In this document: one piece after another, positions 1 to 18,135 of the stretch | Layout of the letters: each line of letters starts with the position of its first letter | Numbering within the stretch: position 1 is the stretch's first letter | DNA from: Carposina sasakii | Lineage: Eukaryota > Arthropoda > Insecta > Lepidoptera > Carposinidae | Assembly: GCA_014607495.2 (NCBI GenBank) | Contig: CP053148.1 | Coordinates: 2,666,001-2,730,000, forward strand | Direction of reading: 5' to 3' | Length of the DNA: 64,000 nt | Translations under genes and position numbers: made by a program | The notes under the pieces: generated by a model | What the model saw: only the letters and a program-made list of their open reading frames with translations | Databases searched by the model: none | Told to the model about the DNA's origin: nothing

Positions 1-939
1 ATGTCCATTTAATAAACTCTTTGGGAAAGTAACAAACTAACCCGTGCCTAAATTAATCTACTTTAGACCAATGTATTCATGCTCGTTTTAAAATTACAAA
101 CCTATTTACACATTGCCTACAATATGGTACGAAATGTCAATCTTCCATTTTGTATGCTCAACGGCCACTAAAGGCCCCTTAGATAATATTATCCAATTTA
201 CATAATATAAGTACAATCAGCTATTTTGTGCAGTCAACTTGTTATACTACGCTGGATCATTATTATTACTTGCATAGCATAATTATTGTAACTTCAATAT
301 ATTGTCCAATCTTTGTCCGAGTAAAATAAACCGTACCGGTAAACGGAAACTACAATTCGCGGGGCAACAATAGTATCCTAAATATAGTGGCCAAAACTAT
401 TGCGAGCTCTATTTGTTCCAAACCAAGCTACATTTTGCATCAATTCTAAAAATCCTATGTTTATAGTATGTTGCACTATTAAAAATAAAATTACTCAACT
501 TTTTTACACATTAAGAAATACCTCAATAAATTGCTAGATACAGAAATATATTTCATATGGTATTGTATAAACGTAAAAAAGAAAATGGAATTTAATGAGA
601 ATGTGGATTCTATAGTACATAAATAACATGTCAATCAAGTTTGCATTGCTATCCTATCAAAAATATTTGTGGCACAGAACAAGAAGTAAAACATATACCT
701 TGATTTCACCGATCTTTTCCTCACATAGAACTCATTTTGACAACATCAGGATAACAAGAGTATACTAGCAAAAACTAATAAGTGCACTTTTAAAAAGAAA
801 TAAGTTATATATACAGGCATATCTATTCTATTCTATTCTTTATTGTACACAGACATTTTATATGGAAAAACATTTTACATTGACAATGTACAAAGGCATG
901 CTTATCCCTATAAGAGATTTCTTCCAGCAAACCACTTGT
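1..939. other. 3' flank of PRPF4B; no gene seen
   Basis: AT-rich sequence downstream of the PRPF4B stop codon (that gene reads leftward). No ORF here looks coding. A minus-strand AATAAA (TTTATT on the plus strand at 839-844) is a possible polyadenylation signal, but it is about 630 bases past the stop codon, so its use is uncertain. Confidence 0.4.
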
Positions 940-1252
940 GTAACGGATCGCTGTCTGTACATGGAAGATATACGAGAAAAAATATTATTGGAGACCTTTA
1001 TCAACGCAATAGTACCCAAAACAATGATTTTTGGAATTTTTGTCTATTTGTCGGTTTGTCTGTGCGTTTGTGCATGCTAATCTCAGAAACGGCTGAACCG
1101 ATTTCGAAGCAGTTTTCAGGAATATATTGTGACAGCTCCCACTTAACATATAGGCTACTTTTATCATGGGAAAATGTTTTTATCCCGGATAATTTTGACA
1201 TTTTGTTTTTTCTGTAGTCCACGCGGACGGAGTCGCGGGCGTCCACTGGTTT
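940..1252 (+). repeat. Dispersed lepidopteran-type repeat, copy 1
   Basis: Shares long blocks with 4154-4477, 51568-51902 and the reverse copy at 54829-55130: a segment with 'caacgcaatagtaccc', then 'cagaaacggctgaaccgatt', 'tatcccggataattt', and an end at 'gtcgcgggcgtccact'. It encodes nothing convincing; the ORFs over it are chance. The consensus end (ctagt) would fit a Helitron-like 3' terminus, but that assignment is an inference. Confidence 0.75.
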
Positions 1253-1468
1253 AAAATATTTCACTTGTTTTATCAAGTAAAAACCTATACCTATGGTAGC
1301 TATAACCACAGATTTTTTGGTTGTATAAAACAAATATCTACTAGCTAAAAAGCTGAAATGCTCGTATCTAATTTCCCTAAATTGTACACTTATGAAATTT
1401 TGCTAGAATACCCTGGATTGTATTAGTATTACATAATTTGTTACTAGACTACACAAACGGTGTTAGAA

Positions 1469-9185
<7,717 letters not shown>

Positions 9186-9360
9186 TATTATCTAGGATTA
9201 AGTATACTATTTTCTAGTCTATGAAATCATCTTCGCGGGCAATAATATTGCGGTATTTCTAATACATGGTTTTTATTATTTAATTATTAATAAAAAATAT
9301 TAACCTTTAATTGGTCATTCTTTGACATTAGATGTGAATTTGTCAAATGTCATTCTTTCT
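9186..9360 (-). promoter_or_regulatory. Presumed promoter / 5' UTR of PRPF4B
   Basis: Sequence directly upstream of the PRPF4B start codon. It contains paired 'ttgacat' and 'ttgtcaaatgtcat' words around 9322-9352 that could form a short inverted repeat. No TATA box or Inr can be assigned with confidence. The role is inferred from position only. Confidence 0.35.
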
Positions 9361-10427
9361 CCTTCAAAAAGGAAAAAAAAATAAGAAGGAAAAAGTTTAC
9401 AATATTAAGGCGATTATCATACTGACACGCACCATGCAGCGTATAACGTTGCTTGTAAGTAACTCCGTTTGTATAGAAAACACGCACAGTTCAACACATA
9501 GAAAATGCATCCACGCGCGTTTATGCAGATCATGTCTAGGTCCGTCGACAGGCAACATCCAGCGTGGTGCGTGGCAGTGTGTTTATCGCCTTATTGTGCC
9601 TTTGGTTTGTCAAAGCCTTTACTTGGGACAGGGAGAAGTCGCTGCTTAATTTTTTGGAGCACTATTCGCGAATCGATTGAAGAGCGTGCATTAATTGTTT
9701 AATACAGGGTGTTTTTTTGTGGCCACCTTTAACGAAGGGTACGTACTCTATACATCAAATAAAGTAAGTTTATGCCAAAAAAAAATGCTGGGATTTTTTT
9801 TTTTTATTTAATTCCTTGATCGTGCGAAATTTATAGTGTCTAGTGTTTATGTTAGTTTTTTTATAGACAGATATTAATTATTTTTCGTGAAAAAATCCCG
9901 CTACGCGCGTCTATGTGCATTTATGCAGAAAAACGCAGTCTATTTACTCAACTTTGGACCCTAATATTTTGGAAACCAGACACTTCCCAGGTATGCTTCC
10001 ATGGAGAAAAATGATCGTGATGATGAGGAGATTCCGTAGTTTTCGGGAACGTTGACGACCAAAAATCATCCTGTATAGTGGACACCCACGACTTCGTCTA
10101 ACCACGACACGGCTGAATTACAAAAAAACACCGAACGTGAGAAGCAAAGTTAGGTAAATTGTTGATTTTCGATTAGATTTTTACACTCGATAAAAAGCCA
10201 CAAATCATTTGAATTTTTAAGTGGATGGAGCGAAAACATGAAATTTCAATATTTTCCCCATAGAAGATGCGTATAATTTTCAATTTAAACCTTTCATTTC
10301 TAAAACTATGCTACAATACAATTTAATTTTTTATTACAAATTATAAAATCACATTATCAAGTAGGTATGTGAATAAGCAGTTTAAAAAAATATTGGTTAT
10401 TTTGCGATAAATTTAAATTGTAGGATG
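9361..10427. other. Intergenic, no gene recognised
   Basis: AT-rich sequence. The ORFs at 9347-9702 show no family resemblance. Homopolymer runs of T or A occur near 9790-9810. I see no convincing repeat boundaries, though old transposon debris is likely. Confidence 0.4.
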
Positions 10428-11253
10428 TCCTGCCCGGCTAGCACGGCCAACAATACACGATATGATAAGTCAATTTATCGATACCTAGCTGTCAAAATTC
10501 GATAAATATAGCCGCCATGTTGAATTTTATCGATACAGCGAACATAACCATGCCGGTAACGTTACACGGCACGATACGATATGATAGATAAAATGCGAGC
10601 ATGTGCATCGGTTACTATCGATAGCGCCGAACATGACCGTATTTTGATGTTAAAAATATCGAATTTTGACATCAATTCAAGATATTGTTGTCGATGAACA
10701 TTGTAGTGCGCGATAAGCGTAGATAGGTTAGAGAAATCGAAAATACCTATTATAGGTATATTCTTTGGTTCGATAGGTTTTCAGTGATATGCTCCAAACT
10801 TAATATTTTTAATTTAGTGTTTTAGTTTACTCGTTTTTAGTTTACATAGGTAGGTCAAAGGTAAAATTAAATTATTAGTAATTGGTATCGATAACATTCA
10901 ACATGGCGGCTAATATCTATCGTATTTTGACAGCTAGTCGTTAAATAGGTTTATCGTATCGTGTTTTGCTGGTCATGTTAGAGCAGTTAACATGACATCT
11001 GATGTCAAAAAGGAAAAAAATAAAAAAAAAAGAATGAACGACAATTGAAAAAAAAGAAAAAAATATTTTTTGACTCTAGAAACATTTGTTTAACTTATCT
11101 CGCGCCTTATCGTATCATAACACGGGATAAATCTTAACGTAACGTATCGTTCCATTGGTCATGTTCGCGAAATCGATAATTATGGTGGTATAGATACGAT
11201 ACGAAATCCTTTATCGTATATCTACTTATCGTGGTCGTGCTAGCCCGGCTGGG
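10428..11253. mobile_element. TIR element, about 0.8 kb, non-autonomous
   Basis: The left end has 'cccggctagcacggcca' (10433-10449) and the right end has the inverted counterpart 'tggtcgtgctagcccggct' (11232-11250). Sub-terminal sequence on both sides is rich in 'acgata' and 'atcgat' words, including repeated TATCGATA motifs near 10477, 10526, 10614 and 10886. No transposase reading frame is present. The superfamily is undetermined. Confidence 0.7.
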
Positions 11254-12273
11254 TGATTAACGGCCAATTTCTATACGAGAAATCAAAAAGAATCTCCGAT
11301 TCTTTTATTCCCTATTTGAAATTTTATATGATTAAAGATTAAATCTGAGATATGCAAAAAATCTCTCAAGATCAATAATTATAGAAATTGGCGGTAAATA
11401 ACGCCTGATCCCAATAACGTATACCAAATCCAAGATCCTAGATAGTTCTCTATCTCTAGATCGTTCTGCTATCCGCATCCCAATATCAAAAAAGACAGAC
11501 GAAATCTTTTGTTGGGCTTGTATAGCCCGGCAATCGGAATCCCTTTACCGTTCCTGCCGTTATCTTACATTATAGAATCTTTCTTTCTTGACACATTTTG
11601 TAGTAAAGAAAGAGAAAACATTTCATTTTGTTTAGGGATTTTGAGATAAAAGATGGTATGCTATTTTTGTCAAAAATTTGTTCAGAGACTTTAGAGACGA
11701 AGATTGTTATGCTTTTTTGACTATAATTTTATTTAGCAACTTTTGAAAAGTGATGGTCACATACTTATGACCTTTTGAGGTAATCATAAAATTTTGGTGC
11801 CTATCTTGTTAAGTGTATTATGTGTTATTATAGTGTCAGGGATTTTGAAAATCTGAATGTGTTCATCGACTTTTGATGCTGACTGTACTACAATCAGTGT
11901 ATGGAATTTGATCAAAATATGCTATTGAACATTTATTTTTAAATAATTATGTAAACATTCACAAAATAATCACTGGTTATGACAAAATAATGGGATTATT
12001 TTCATCATTTTTTTATACTTACCTTCAAAATTTACTGGCCCCTCCAACTTTATAAAACATAGTGGGCGCCTACGAATTCATCCGCACAAGAGGGGATTAC
12101 ACCTGTGCGAAGCCAGGGTGGGTTGCTTTATAGCCTTCTTCGATAAGTGGGCTATCTCACACTAAAAGAATTATTCGGACCAGTAGTTTCTGAGATTAGG
12201 GCATTCAAACAAACAAACTCTTCAGTTCAAATTATATTTTTAAGATTATTATTGCTATATATAATGTACTTAC
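11254..12273. repeat. Repeat debris between PRPF4B and the orphan exons
   Basis: The 11790-11893 part is an inverted copy of sequence at 14127-14220 ('gtgttatt', 'gaatgtgttcat', 'cttttgatgctgactgta'). The 12050-12215 part ('taagtgggctatctcacac', 'cggaccagtagtttctgaga') resembles a common lepidopteran dispersed repeat. No gene is seen. Confidence 0.5.
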
Positions 12274-12644
12274 ACTTTGGCCATCTTTTCTCCTTGTCAG
12301 TGTCCTGGTACACCAATCTGAAAGAAAAGAGTGAGGAGTTACTTTCTTATAAATAAATATTCACACACTACACAACACATTAACCTAGTCCCACATTAAG
12401 ATCCCTAAGGTCTTGTGTTGTGGGTACTAATATTATGTCCAATAAAATTTTAAATCATAAATAACCTCGCAAGACTAGGTAGGTAGCTACCATCATAAAC
12501 AACATTTGTTCTATGAGTTTAGATAATTTGTCACATTTTACTTTCATACAAAAATAAATATCAATTTAATATCACCTCTGAATGTTCTTAAATCTGTACA
12601 TAATACTGAAGCGCACCATCTCGGGCGTCAACTTTTTCGTATAC
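12274..12644 (-). CDS. Two orphan internal exons of an unassigned gene
   Basis: Exon 12644-12576 and exon 12317-12274 have good splice sites (tgtag before the first; AG before gtgata; a pyrimidine-rich tract plus cag before the second; a gtaagt donor after it). They join in phase (CAG AG + A) into 38 codons without a stop. They read YTKKLTPEMVRFSIMYRF, then KNIQRLVYQDTDKEKRWPK. The first exon needs a preceding exon ending in phase 2; the second ends in phase 1. The last THAP exon at 19606 ends in phase 0, so a direct link to that gene is excluded, although an intervening exon could bridge it. The peptide looks like real protein, but I do not recognise the family. The flanking exons were not found. 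Confidence 0.45.
12352..12440 (-). repeat. Tail fragment of a tRNA-head SINE
   Basis: Words 'cacacactacacaacacatt', 'agtcccacattaagatccct' and 'cttgtgttgtgggtact' match the 3' part of the SINE seen whole at 51253-51480 and in reverse at 43880-44124. It sits in the intron between the two orphan exons. Confidence 0.7.
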
Positions 12645-12821
12645 CTACAATTAGAACATAGACTTACAAATGTCACGACAGCACAATAAAAGCTTGGAAA
12701 ATCAGTTTTAAATAATGTATTGAGTTTTGATAAAACTCATAGAACCAATGTTATTGTTTATGATTTTAGCTATCTAGTCCTGCGAGGTTATTGATGTTTT
12801 AAAAATAACCCTGTATAAACA

Positions 12822-13110
12822 CAGCAGTATTCCCAAAATGGGTACCTAGAAATGCAGGATCATAAACGAAATCTCACAGCCTCATTTAGCATATTGAGGA
12901 CAGATAAAATTATCATAGTAGTCGTCTTGCTGCATGCGGGGTAGTAGAATGTCCTATGATTCAAAGTTGAAAGGTTATTGATTTTAAGTTGCCTGAGAAC
13001 ATGTCCGATATCCTTCATTGACTTTTACAACATGCATGGAAGGAGGCACAGCTGATGTATTCTAGTGAAACATGAGCATGGGATTACTGTACACATAACG
13101 TAATTTTTTG
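12822..13110 (+). repeat. Dispersed repeat ('gcaggatcataa' family), second copy
   Basis: Ordered matches to 1758-1990: 'cagtattcccaaaatgggta', 'gcaggatcataa', 'tttagcat', 'gcctgagaacatgtccgat', then 'acatgcatggaagga' and 'agctgatgtattctagtgaa', which match 51090-51150 and 63720-63755. Non-coding. Confidence 0.65.
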
Positions 13111-14109
13111 CAGGTAGGCACTTGATGTTTGAGAGGTTAATGAATATGGAAGATAAGTTAGAGGTTACCTACATAGTTAGTGTCTAAACTAAAAGCCGGG
13201 ACACAACTGCAGAAATTAAGTTATTCAAACTTGTCACAGTAAAGATTGGACAAGTTAAGATTAAGCATAATCAATAAAATGCAGTTTAACAATATCCTAT
13301 TGGGTAGGTAAACATCACTGGCTAGAAAGTAAATTCCTGAGTTCACAGTCGGCAAAGAACAGTGAACTGGCGAGTTACAAGAATTGATGGCTTAGATTTC
13401 ATGCACTTCATGTTAAAGTAGCTGAGAAAATGATAGATCTTCGTTACCAATGGCAAGCAAAAAAATCTTTGCTACCTAAGTTAGTTAGGAATGTTTTAAT
13501 GAAATATTAGATTTAACTTACCATGAAAATATTTCGTAAAGTAGAATTACCTCACAGGGTAGAATTACCTATACAGTGATCCCAAAAACAAAACTCTCGA
13601 CACAAAAGGATCCTGACAAGAAAATATCACATTTTATTTTTTAAATTAGTTTATCCCGTAGGAAAGGCAAGGGGAACTAAGCCCATACAGCCATTGTCTT
13701 TAGTAAATGATTTCTGAATTTATGATGGATGATGAATGGAAACGTCGAGCAAATCCTCAAGAATGTTATGAAATTCAGGGATTTAGTATCTCGTGAAATT
13801 GTGGAAAATATCTATTCAACTTCAACTTACAGACTACTTTTTTAAAATACAGGTGGCTCCGTCAGCTATCGACGATTCTGCCAACGTGAGGGTTAAACAA
13901 GAGGAACAAGAAACAGTGCGGTAAAAAAAATTGAATACAACTACTCGTTAGAGAGTAAGTATATTCTTTGACTTGCCGACAAAGGGCTCTGCGAGGAATT
14001 CCTGAGAATTTATGAAAATAAAGTAGAAAACAAATAAAAACAAGAAAATATTCCACCCAGCATGAACGTATAAATTATATTCTTTATACGTTCATGCCAC
14101 CGACAAAAC
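13111..14109. repeat. Mostly unique sequence with one reversed repeat copy (13636-13785)
   Basis: 13636-13785 is the reverse complement of the 3' part of the 14841 family ('ggaaaggcaaggggaactaa', 'gcccatacagcc', 'gatggatgatgaatggaaac'). The remainder shows no recognisable gene. A palindrome 'gaacgtataaa...tttatacgttc' lies at about 14065-14095. Confidence 0.5.
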
Positions 14110-14390
14110 AGAAATATTTAGTAGGTACAGTCAGCATCAAAAGTCAATGAACACATTCAAATTTTAAAAATCACTGAACACTATATGTATAACACATAAA
14201 TCGCTTAACAAGATAATCGCCAGTATTGAATGAACATCATTAAAGTTCAAAATTAACTGAACACTACTCGTCAAAGTCACTGAACATCATTTTGTCAAAA
14301 ATTGCTGATCGTTATAATATCCGAAAACATCATAACATTCAGTTTATAAACAGTCACTGAACAATATAAAATGCTTGTTTTAGTTATCTA
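14110..14390. repeat. Repeat with recurring 'cactgaaca' words
   Basis: The phrase '(t)cactgaaca' or near variants recurs about every 40-60 bp (14152, 14278, 14356 and others), between spacer sequences with 'tcaaa'. An inverted partial copy lies near 11790-11893. It looks like a degenerate repeat array or a repeat-rich transposon end. No coding potential. Confidence 0.55.
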
Positions 14391-14404
14391 GTGCAATCAC
14401 GGCT

Positions 14405-14545
14405 AAGACCAATAAACTGAACAGTCGGGATCCATTATCCGACAGCAAAGCTAATATTTCAATGGATCCTGGCTGTCAGTTATTATGTTACGATCATTAG
14501 AAAATACTTTATGTTCTTCAATAGTATTCATTCCTTGAATTTCAA
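14405..14545. repeat. Fragment of the palindromic MITE (copy C)
   Basis: Contains the palindrome centre ('gaacagtcgggatccattat', 'caatggatcctggctgtca') and one arm ('acgatcattagaaaatact', 'tatgttcttcaatagtattc') of the MITE at 3685-4082 and 5815-6233. The outer parts are missing. Confidence 0.7.
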
Positions 14546-14840
14546 TACAGTCTCACACAACCGTTTCGTTCAACAATACTCGCGCAACTGGAATTTGCGC
14601 AAGTGTGGCAGGCTACGCAAACATTTGAAGACATTCGACTTTGAAAGCTTTGATGTGCGCTAAAAAACCGACACCGCATGGCAAACTGCAAATCTTTGTT
14701 CAAACTTTGGACACATATTCAAATTCTCATGCCACACATGGCAATCAAACAAGTGTTTACTCAAGTGAAGGTATGTCTGACGCCGGCTTAAGTACAAACC
14801 ATCTCTACTTAGTCTGTAGCACAAACTAAGTAGAGATCTC

Positions 14841-16034
14841 AGGGGCGGGAAAAGCTGGAATCCCTTCCGGGTGTAATTTTCTTGTGAAAATCAAAAATAT
14901 TTGTAAATGGCTTGCATGTGTCCGTAAAGTGATGTTTTCTGGTAGATAAGTTATATTTTGATTACTTGTGATGTGAATCTAGTGCGTGTGCATGGTTTTA
15001 TACGCAGGTAAGATGAGTAAAACTAGCCGGAATACGATCTCTAAGAATACGATCTGTAAGTTGTTTCTGCAATAATTTTTCATTTTGACTAACTTTTCAC
15101 ATGTTCTTGAGGATTTTCCCGGCGTCTCCATTCATCATCATTATTATCATCCATCATAATTTCAGTACTAAAGACAATGGCTGTATGGTCTTAGTTCCCC
15201 TTGCCTTTCCTTCGGGATAAAGTAAACAAAAAAAAGAGATCTCAGGGGCGGGAAAAGCTGGAAGGGAGCGGGTATAATTTTCTGATTCGGCGGGAAAAGC
15301 TAGAAGGGAGCGGGTGTAATTTTCTTGTGAAAATCAAAAATTATTTGTAAATGGCTTGCATGTGTCCGTAAAGTGATGTTTTCTGGTAGATAAGTTATAT
15401 TTTGATTACTTGTGATGTGAATCTAGTGCGTGTGCATGGTTTTATATGCAGGTAAGCTGAGTAAAACTTTAGCCGGAATACGATCTCTTCATGGGCCCAT
15501 GTAAGTTGTTTCTACAATTATTTTTGATTTTTACTAATTTTAAACTCGTTCTTGAGGATTTTTCCGACGTTTCCATTCATCGTCATTATCATCCATCATA
15601 AATTCAGAATTCATTTTACTAGACAATGATTAGGCTGTATGGGCTTAGTTCCCCTTGCCTTTCCTTCGGGATAAACTAAAAAAAAAAAAAAAAATTTTCT
15701 TGTGAAAATCAAAATTTATATGTAAATGGCTTGCATGTGTCCGTAAAGTGATGTTTTCTGGTAGATAAGTTATATTTTGTTTACTTGTGATGTGAATCTA
15801 GTGCGTGTGCATGGTTTTATATGCAGGTAAGCTAAGTAAATCTTTAGCCGGATTACGATCTCTTCATGGGCCCAATGTGAGTTGTTTCTGCAATTATTTT
15901 TGATCTTTACTAATTTTACACCCATTCTTGAGGATTTTCCCGACGTTTCCAGTCATCATCATCAATATCATCCATCATAGGCTGTATGGGCTTAGTTCCC
16001 CTTGCCTTTCCTTCGGGATGAACTAAATATATAT
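14841..16034 (+). repeat. Three head-to-tail copies of an about 400-bp repeat family
   Basis: Copies at about 14841-15225, 15246-15675 and 15690-16026. Each contains 'ggcttgcatgtgtccgtaaa', 'gtgatgttttctggtagata', 'gtgatgtgaatctagtgcgt', 'gcaggtaag', 'cgatctcttcatgggccca', then 'cttgaggatttt', a (cat)n-like stretch, and an end at 'ccttgcctttccttcgggat'. A fourth copy starts at 16035 and is broken by insertions up to about 17650. Further copies are at 21420-21805 and, reversed, at 13636-13785. Head-to-tail arrays with a constant 3' end recall Helitron-type amplification, but the class is not proven. Confidence 0.8.
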
Positions 16035-16164
16035 GGAAGGGAGCGGGTGTAATTTTCTTGTGAAAATCAAAAATATTTGTAAATGGCTTGCATGTGTCCG
16101 TAAAGTAATGTTTTCTGGTGAATAAGTTGTATTTTGATTAGTTGTGATGTGAATCTAATGCGTG

Positions 16165-16513
16165 CAGTGCCGGATTAGTCACGTAGCAAAAGTAGCAAAT
16201 GCTACGGGCCCCGCGTATTGGGGGGCCCCGCGCTCCAACGCCTGTCTGACTGTAATTTAATTCATAATCAATTTAGATAGGAGCGTAAAATATCTTGCAC
16301 ATGCCTAAAACGCGAAGCGCTTAGCCTATGCTTCACTTGCCTATGTTTTAGCAATGGTCAAACTCTCGGTAGAGCTTGAATTTTCAAAAATAGACAACTT
16401 TATTTTTAACAGTTTTGTTTGATTTAATACCCCTAAACATGTGTACCTAAAGCAAACCAAGGGCCCCTTGAAAGAATTTGCTACAGGCCTCGCGCAGGCT
16501 TAATCCGGCACTG
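16165..16513. mobile_element. hAT-like MITE inside a repeat copy
   Basis: Ends CAGTGCCGGATTA and TAATCCGGCACTG form terminal inverted repeats. The flanks AATGCGTG (16157-16164) and AGTGCGTG (16514-16521) are an 8-bp target duplication with one mismatch. It interrupts the 'gtgaatctagtgcgtgtgca' block of the 14841 family, so it is younger than that copy. It carries GC-rich 'gggccccgcg' words and no transposase. Confidence 0.88.
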
Positions 16514-16616
16514 AGTGCGTGTGCATAGTTTTATACGCAGGTAAGCTGAGTAAAACTTTAGCCGGAATACGATCTCTTCATGAGCCCATGTAAGTTGTTT
16601 CTGCAATTATTTTTCA

Positions 16617-17505
16617 TTGATTGGGGCGATACAGTCCTGCCACAAAGTGACTCTGTCCGATACCTCGATATGAATCTTGACAAAAGGTTGACCTGGAAAA
16701 AACATATTAAGTCGAAGCGAGATGAGCTAAATATGAGGTTCAGAAGCATTAACTGGTTGATGGCACGTAACTCCAAACTGTCGACTGACAACAAGCTTTT
16801 AATATACAAAATGGTCTTAACACCAATATGGATGTATGGCGCCCAGCTGTGGGGAAGTGCTTGTGTGGCTACTCCGCGCATGTTAGAACTGTGCGTCGGC
16901 AGCTACATACACGTGCGAGCAACATAACAATATCAACTTATATTAAATTTAAATTGCTTATATTTAAACATAGGCTAGGTACTTATGAACTAAGGTGGTG
17001 TAAGAAGTAATAAATTAAATTGAACAATCACAAACGATCGAAACGATAGGTACGAAGGAGATGGTTGATATTGTTATCTTGCTCGCACGTGTATGTAGCT
17101 GCCGACGCACAGTTCTAACATGCGCGGAGTAGCTACACTTGCGACTCTAATTTGAATATAATGCAAAGAATGCAAAATGGCATTTTAAGAACCATCTCAA
17201 ATGCACCATGGTTCATCACCAATACAGAAATCCACGAAGCCCTAAACATAAGTACTATTAAGGAGGAATTGAAACTTATAGGGAATAAGTATAAAACACG
17301 ACTGGAAAATCATCCAAATAGCTTGGCTACTGCGTTAGCAACTATCAGCTACACTAAACGCCTGAAACGCCATGACATACAAAAACTTGGTGAGAGATGG
17401 TAAAGGATGAGGTTTCCTGTTGAGGAGGTCCTCAAACATGTCATTTAGAACTGAACAAATCTGCTTATAGTTAAAGACTGATTGCAGATAAGCGCAAAAA
17501 AAAAA
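16617..17505 (+). mobile_element. Jockey-like LINE, 3' remnant of reverse transcriptase ORF
   Basis: 16620-16860 encodes a C-terminal jockey-type reverse transcriptase region (VRYLDMNLDKRLTWKKHI, then KLLIYKMVLTPIWMYGAQLW). After an inserted 276-bp element, 17139-17403 continues it (NLNIMQRMQNGILRTISNAP, then RLKRHDIQKLGERW and a stop), followed by a short tail ending in a run of A at about 17497-17507. It is a 5'-truncated, dead copy. It interrupts a copy of the 14841 repeat, which resumes at about 17510 with 'cttgttcttgaggattgtcc'. Confidence 0.85.
16863..17138. mobile_element. 276-bp TIR element inserted in the LINE
   Basis: The inverted ends are about 60 bp and nearly perfect: GTGTGGCTACTCCGCGCATG at the left, mirrored by CATGCGCGGAGTAGCTACAC at the right. 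Removing it restores a continuous LINE reading frame (GSAC joined to DSNLN), with only a TT or CTT shared at the junction. It is a short non-autonomous element with no coding capacity. Confidence 0.85.
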
Positions 17506-17509
17506 ACAT

Positions 17510-18011
17510 TTTACACTTGTTCTTGAGGATTGTCCCGACGTTTCCATTCATCATCATCATTTTCATTCATCATATGTTTAGAAATGATTTACTAAAGACA
17601 ATGGCTGTATGGGCTTAGTTCCCCTTGCCTTTCCTTCGGGATAAACTAAACAAAAAAAAGAGGTCTCAGATCATCTCTACTTAGATTGTGATGAATGATA
17701 GATAGTAGAGATGCTAACGGGCTTAAGTTATTTTCATCTATATATAGTTACGTCAATACATACACTTAGTAGTCTGTGCAAGAGTCTGTGTATATCGTAG
17801 AAAGCTTTGACTATGAATTTGTAGAAAGAGTATAGTCAAAGGTGTATATAGTAGTGGTGTTCAAAAAAGCTATATTCTCGGAATGCGTGAAAGTGATATG
17901 CTACATGCAAATAGCGCGCTATTTTTTCCGTGTCGTTATAACGTTACAAGTTGCGCGCAAATCACAAGTCACGAATGAATGACTGAACGAATACGCTATA
18001 TTCCTATCCCG
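17510..18011. repeat. End of the broken repeat copy, then unclassified sequence
   Basis: 17510-17650 is the 3' end of the 14841 family, with 'ccccttgcctttccttcggg'. After it come short inverted words 'catctctacttag'/'agtagagatg' near 17672-17712, which are also present at 14801-14836. The rest is unclassified. Confidence 0.5.
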
Positions 18012-18135
18012 CCAATGACAAGTCGCGAAAACGCTATATTCTACTTAACGCGATTTCATATAGCTGTTGGTAACCAATGACAAGTCACGAATACGCTATT
18101 TTCTATTTGACGCGATTTCATATAGCTGTTGGTAG
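18012..18135 (+). repeat. Two-unit tandem repeat, 62-bp unit
   Basis: Unit 1 (18012-18073) and unit 2 (18074-18135) both begin 'ccaatgacaagtc' and end 'cgatttcatatagctgttgg', with a handful of differences. A partial, more diverged unit precedes them ('acaagtcacgaatgaatgac', 'tacgctatattcctatcccg'). No coding role. Confidence 0.75.

Noticed and set aside
14841..16034. CRISPR-like array, because of regularly recurring words
   Set aside because: Units are about 400 bp and almost entirely repeated, with no short spacers, and the genome is eukaryotic.
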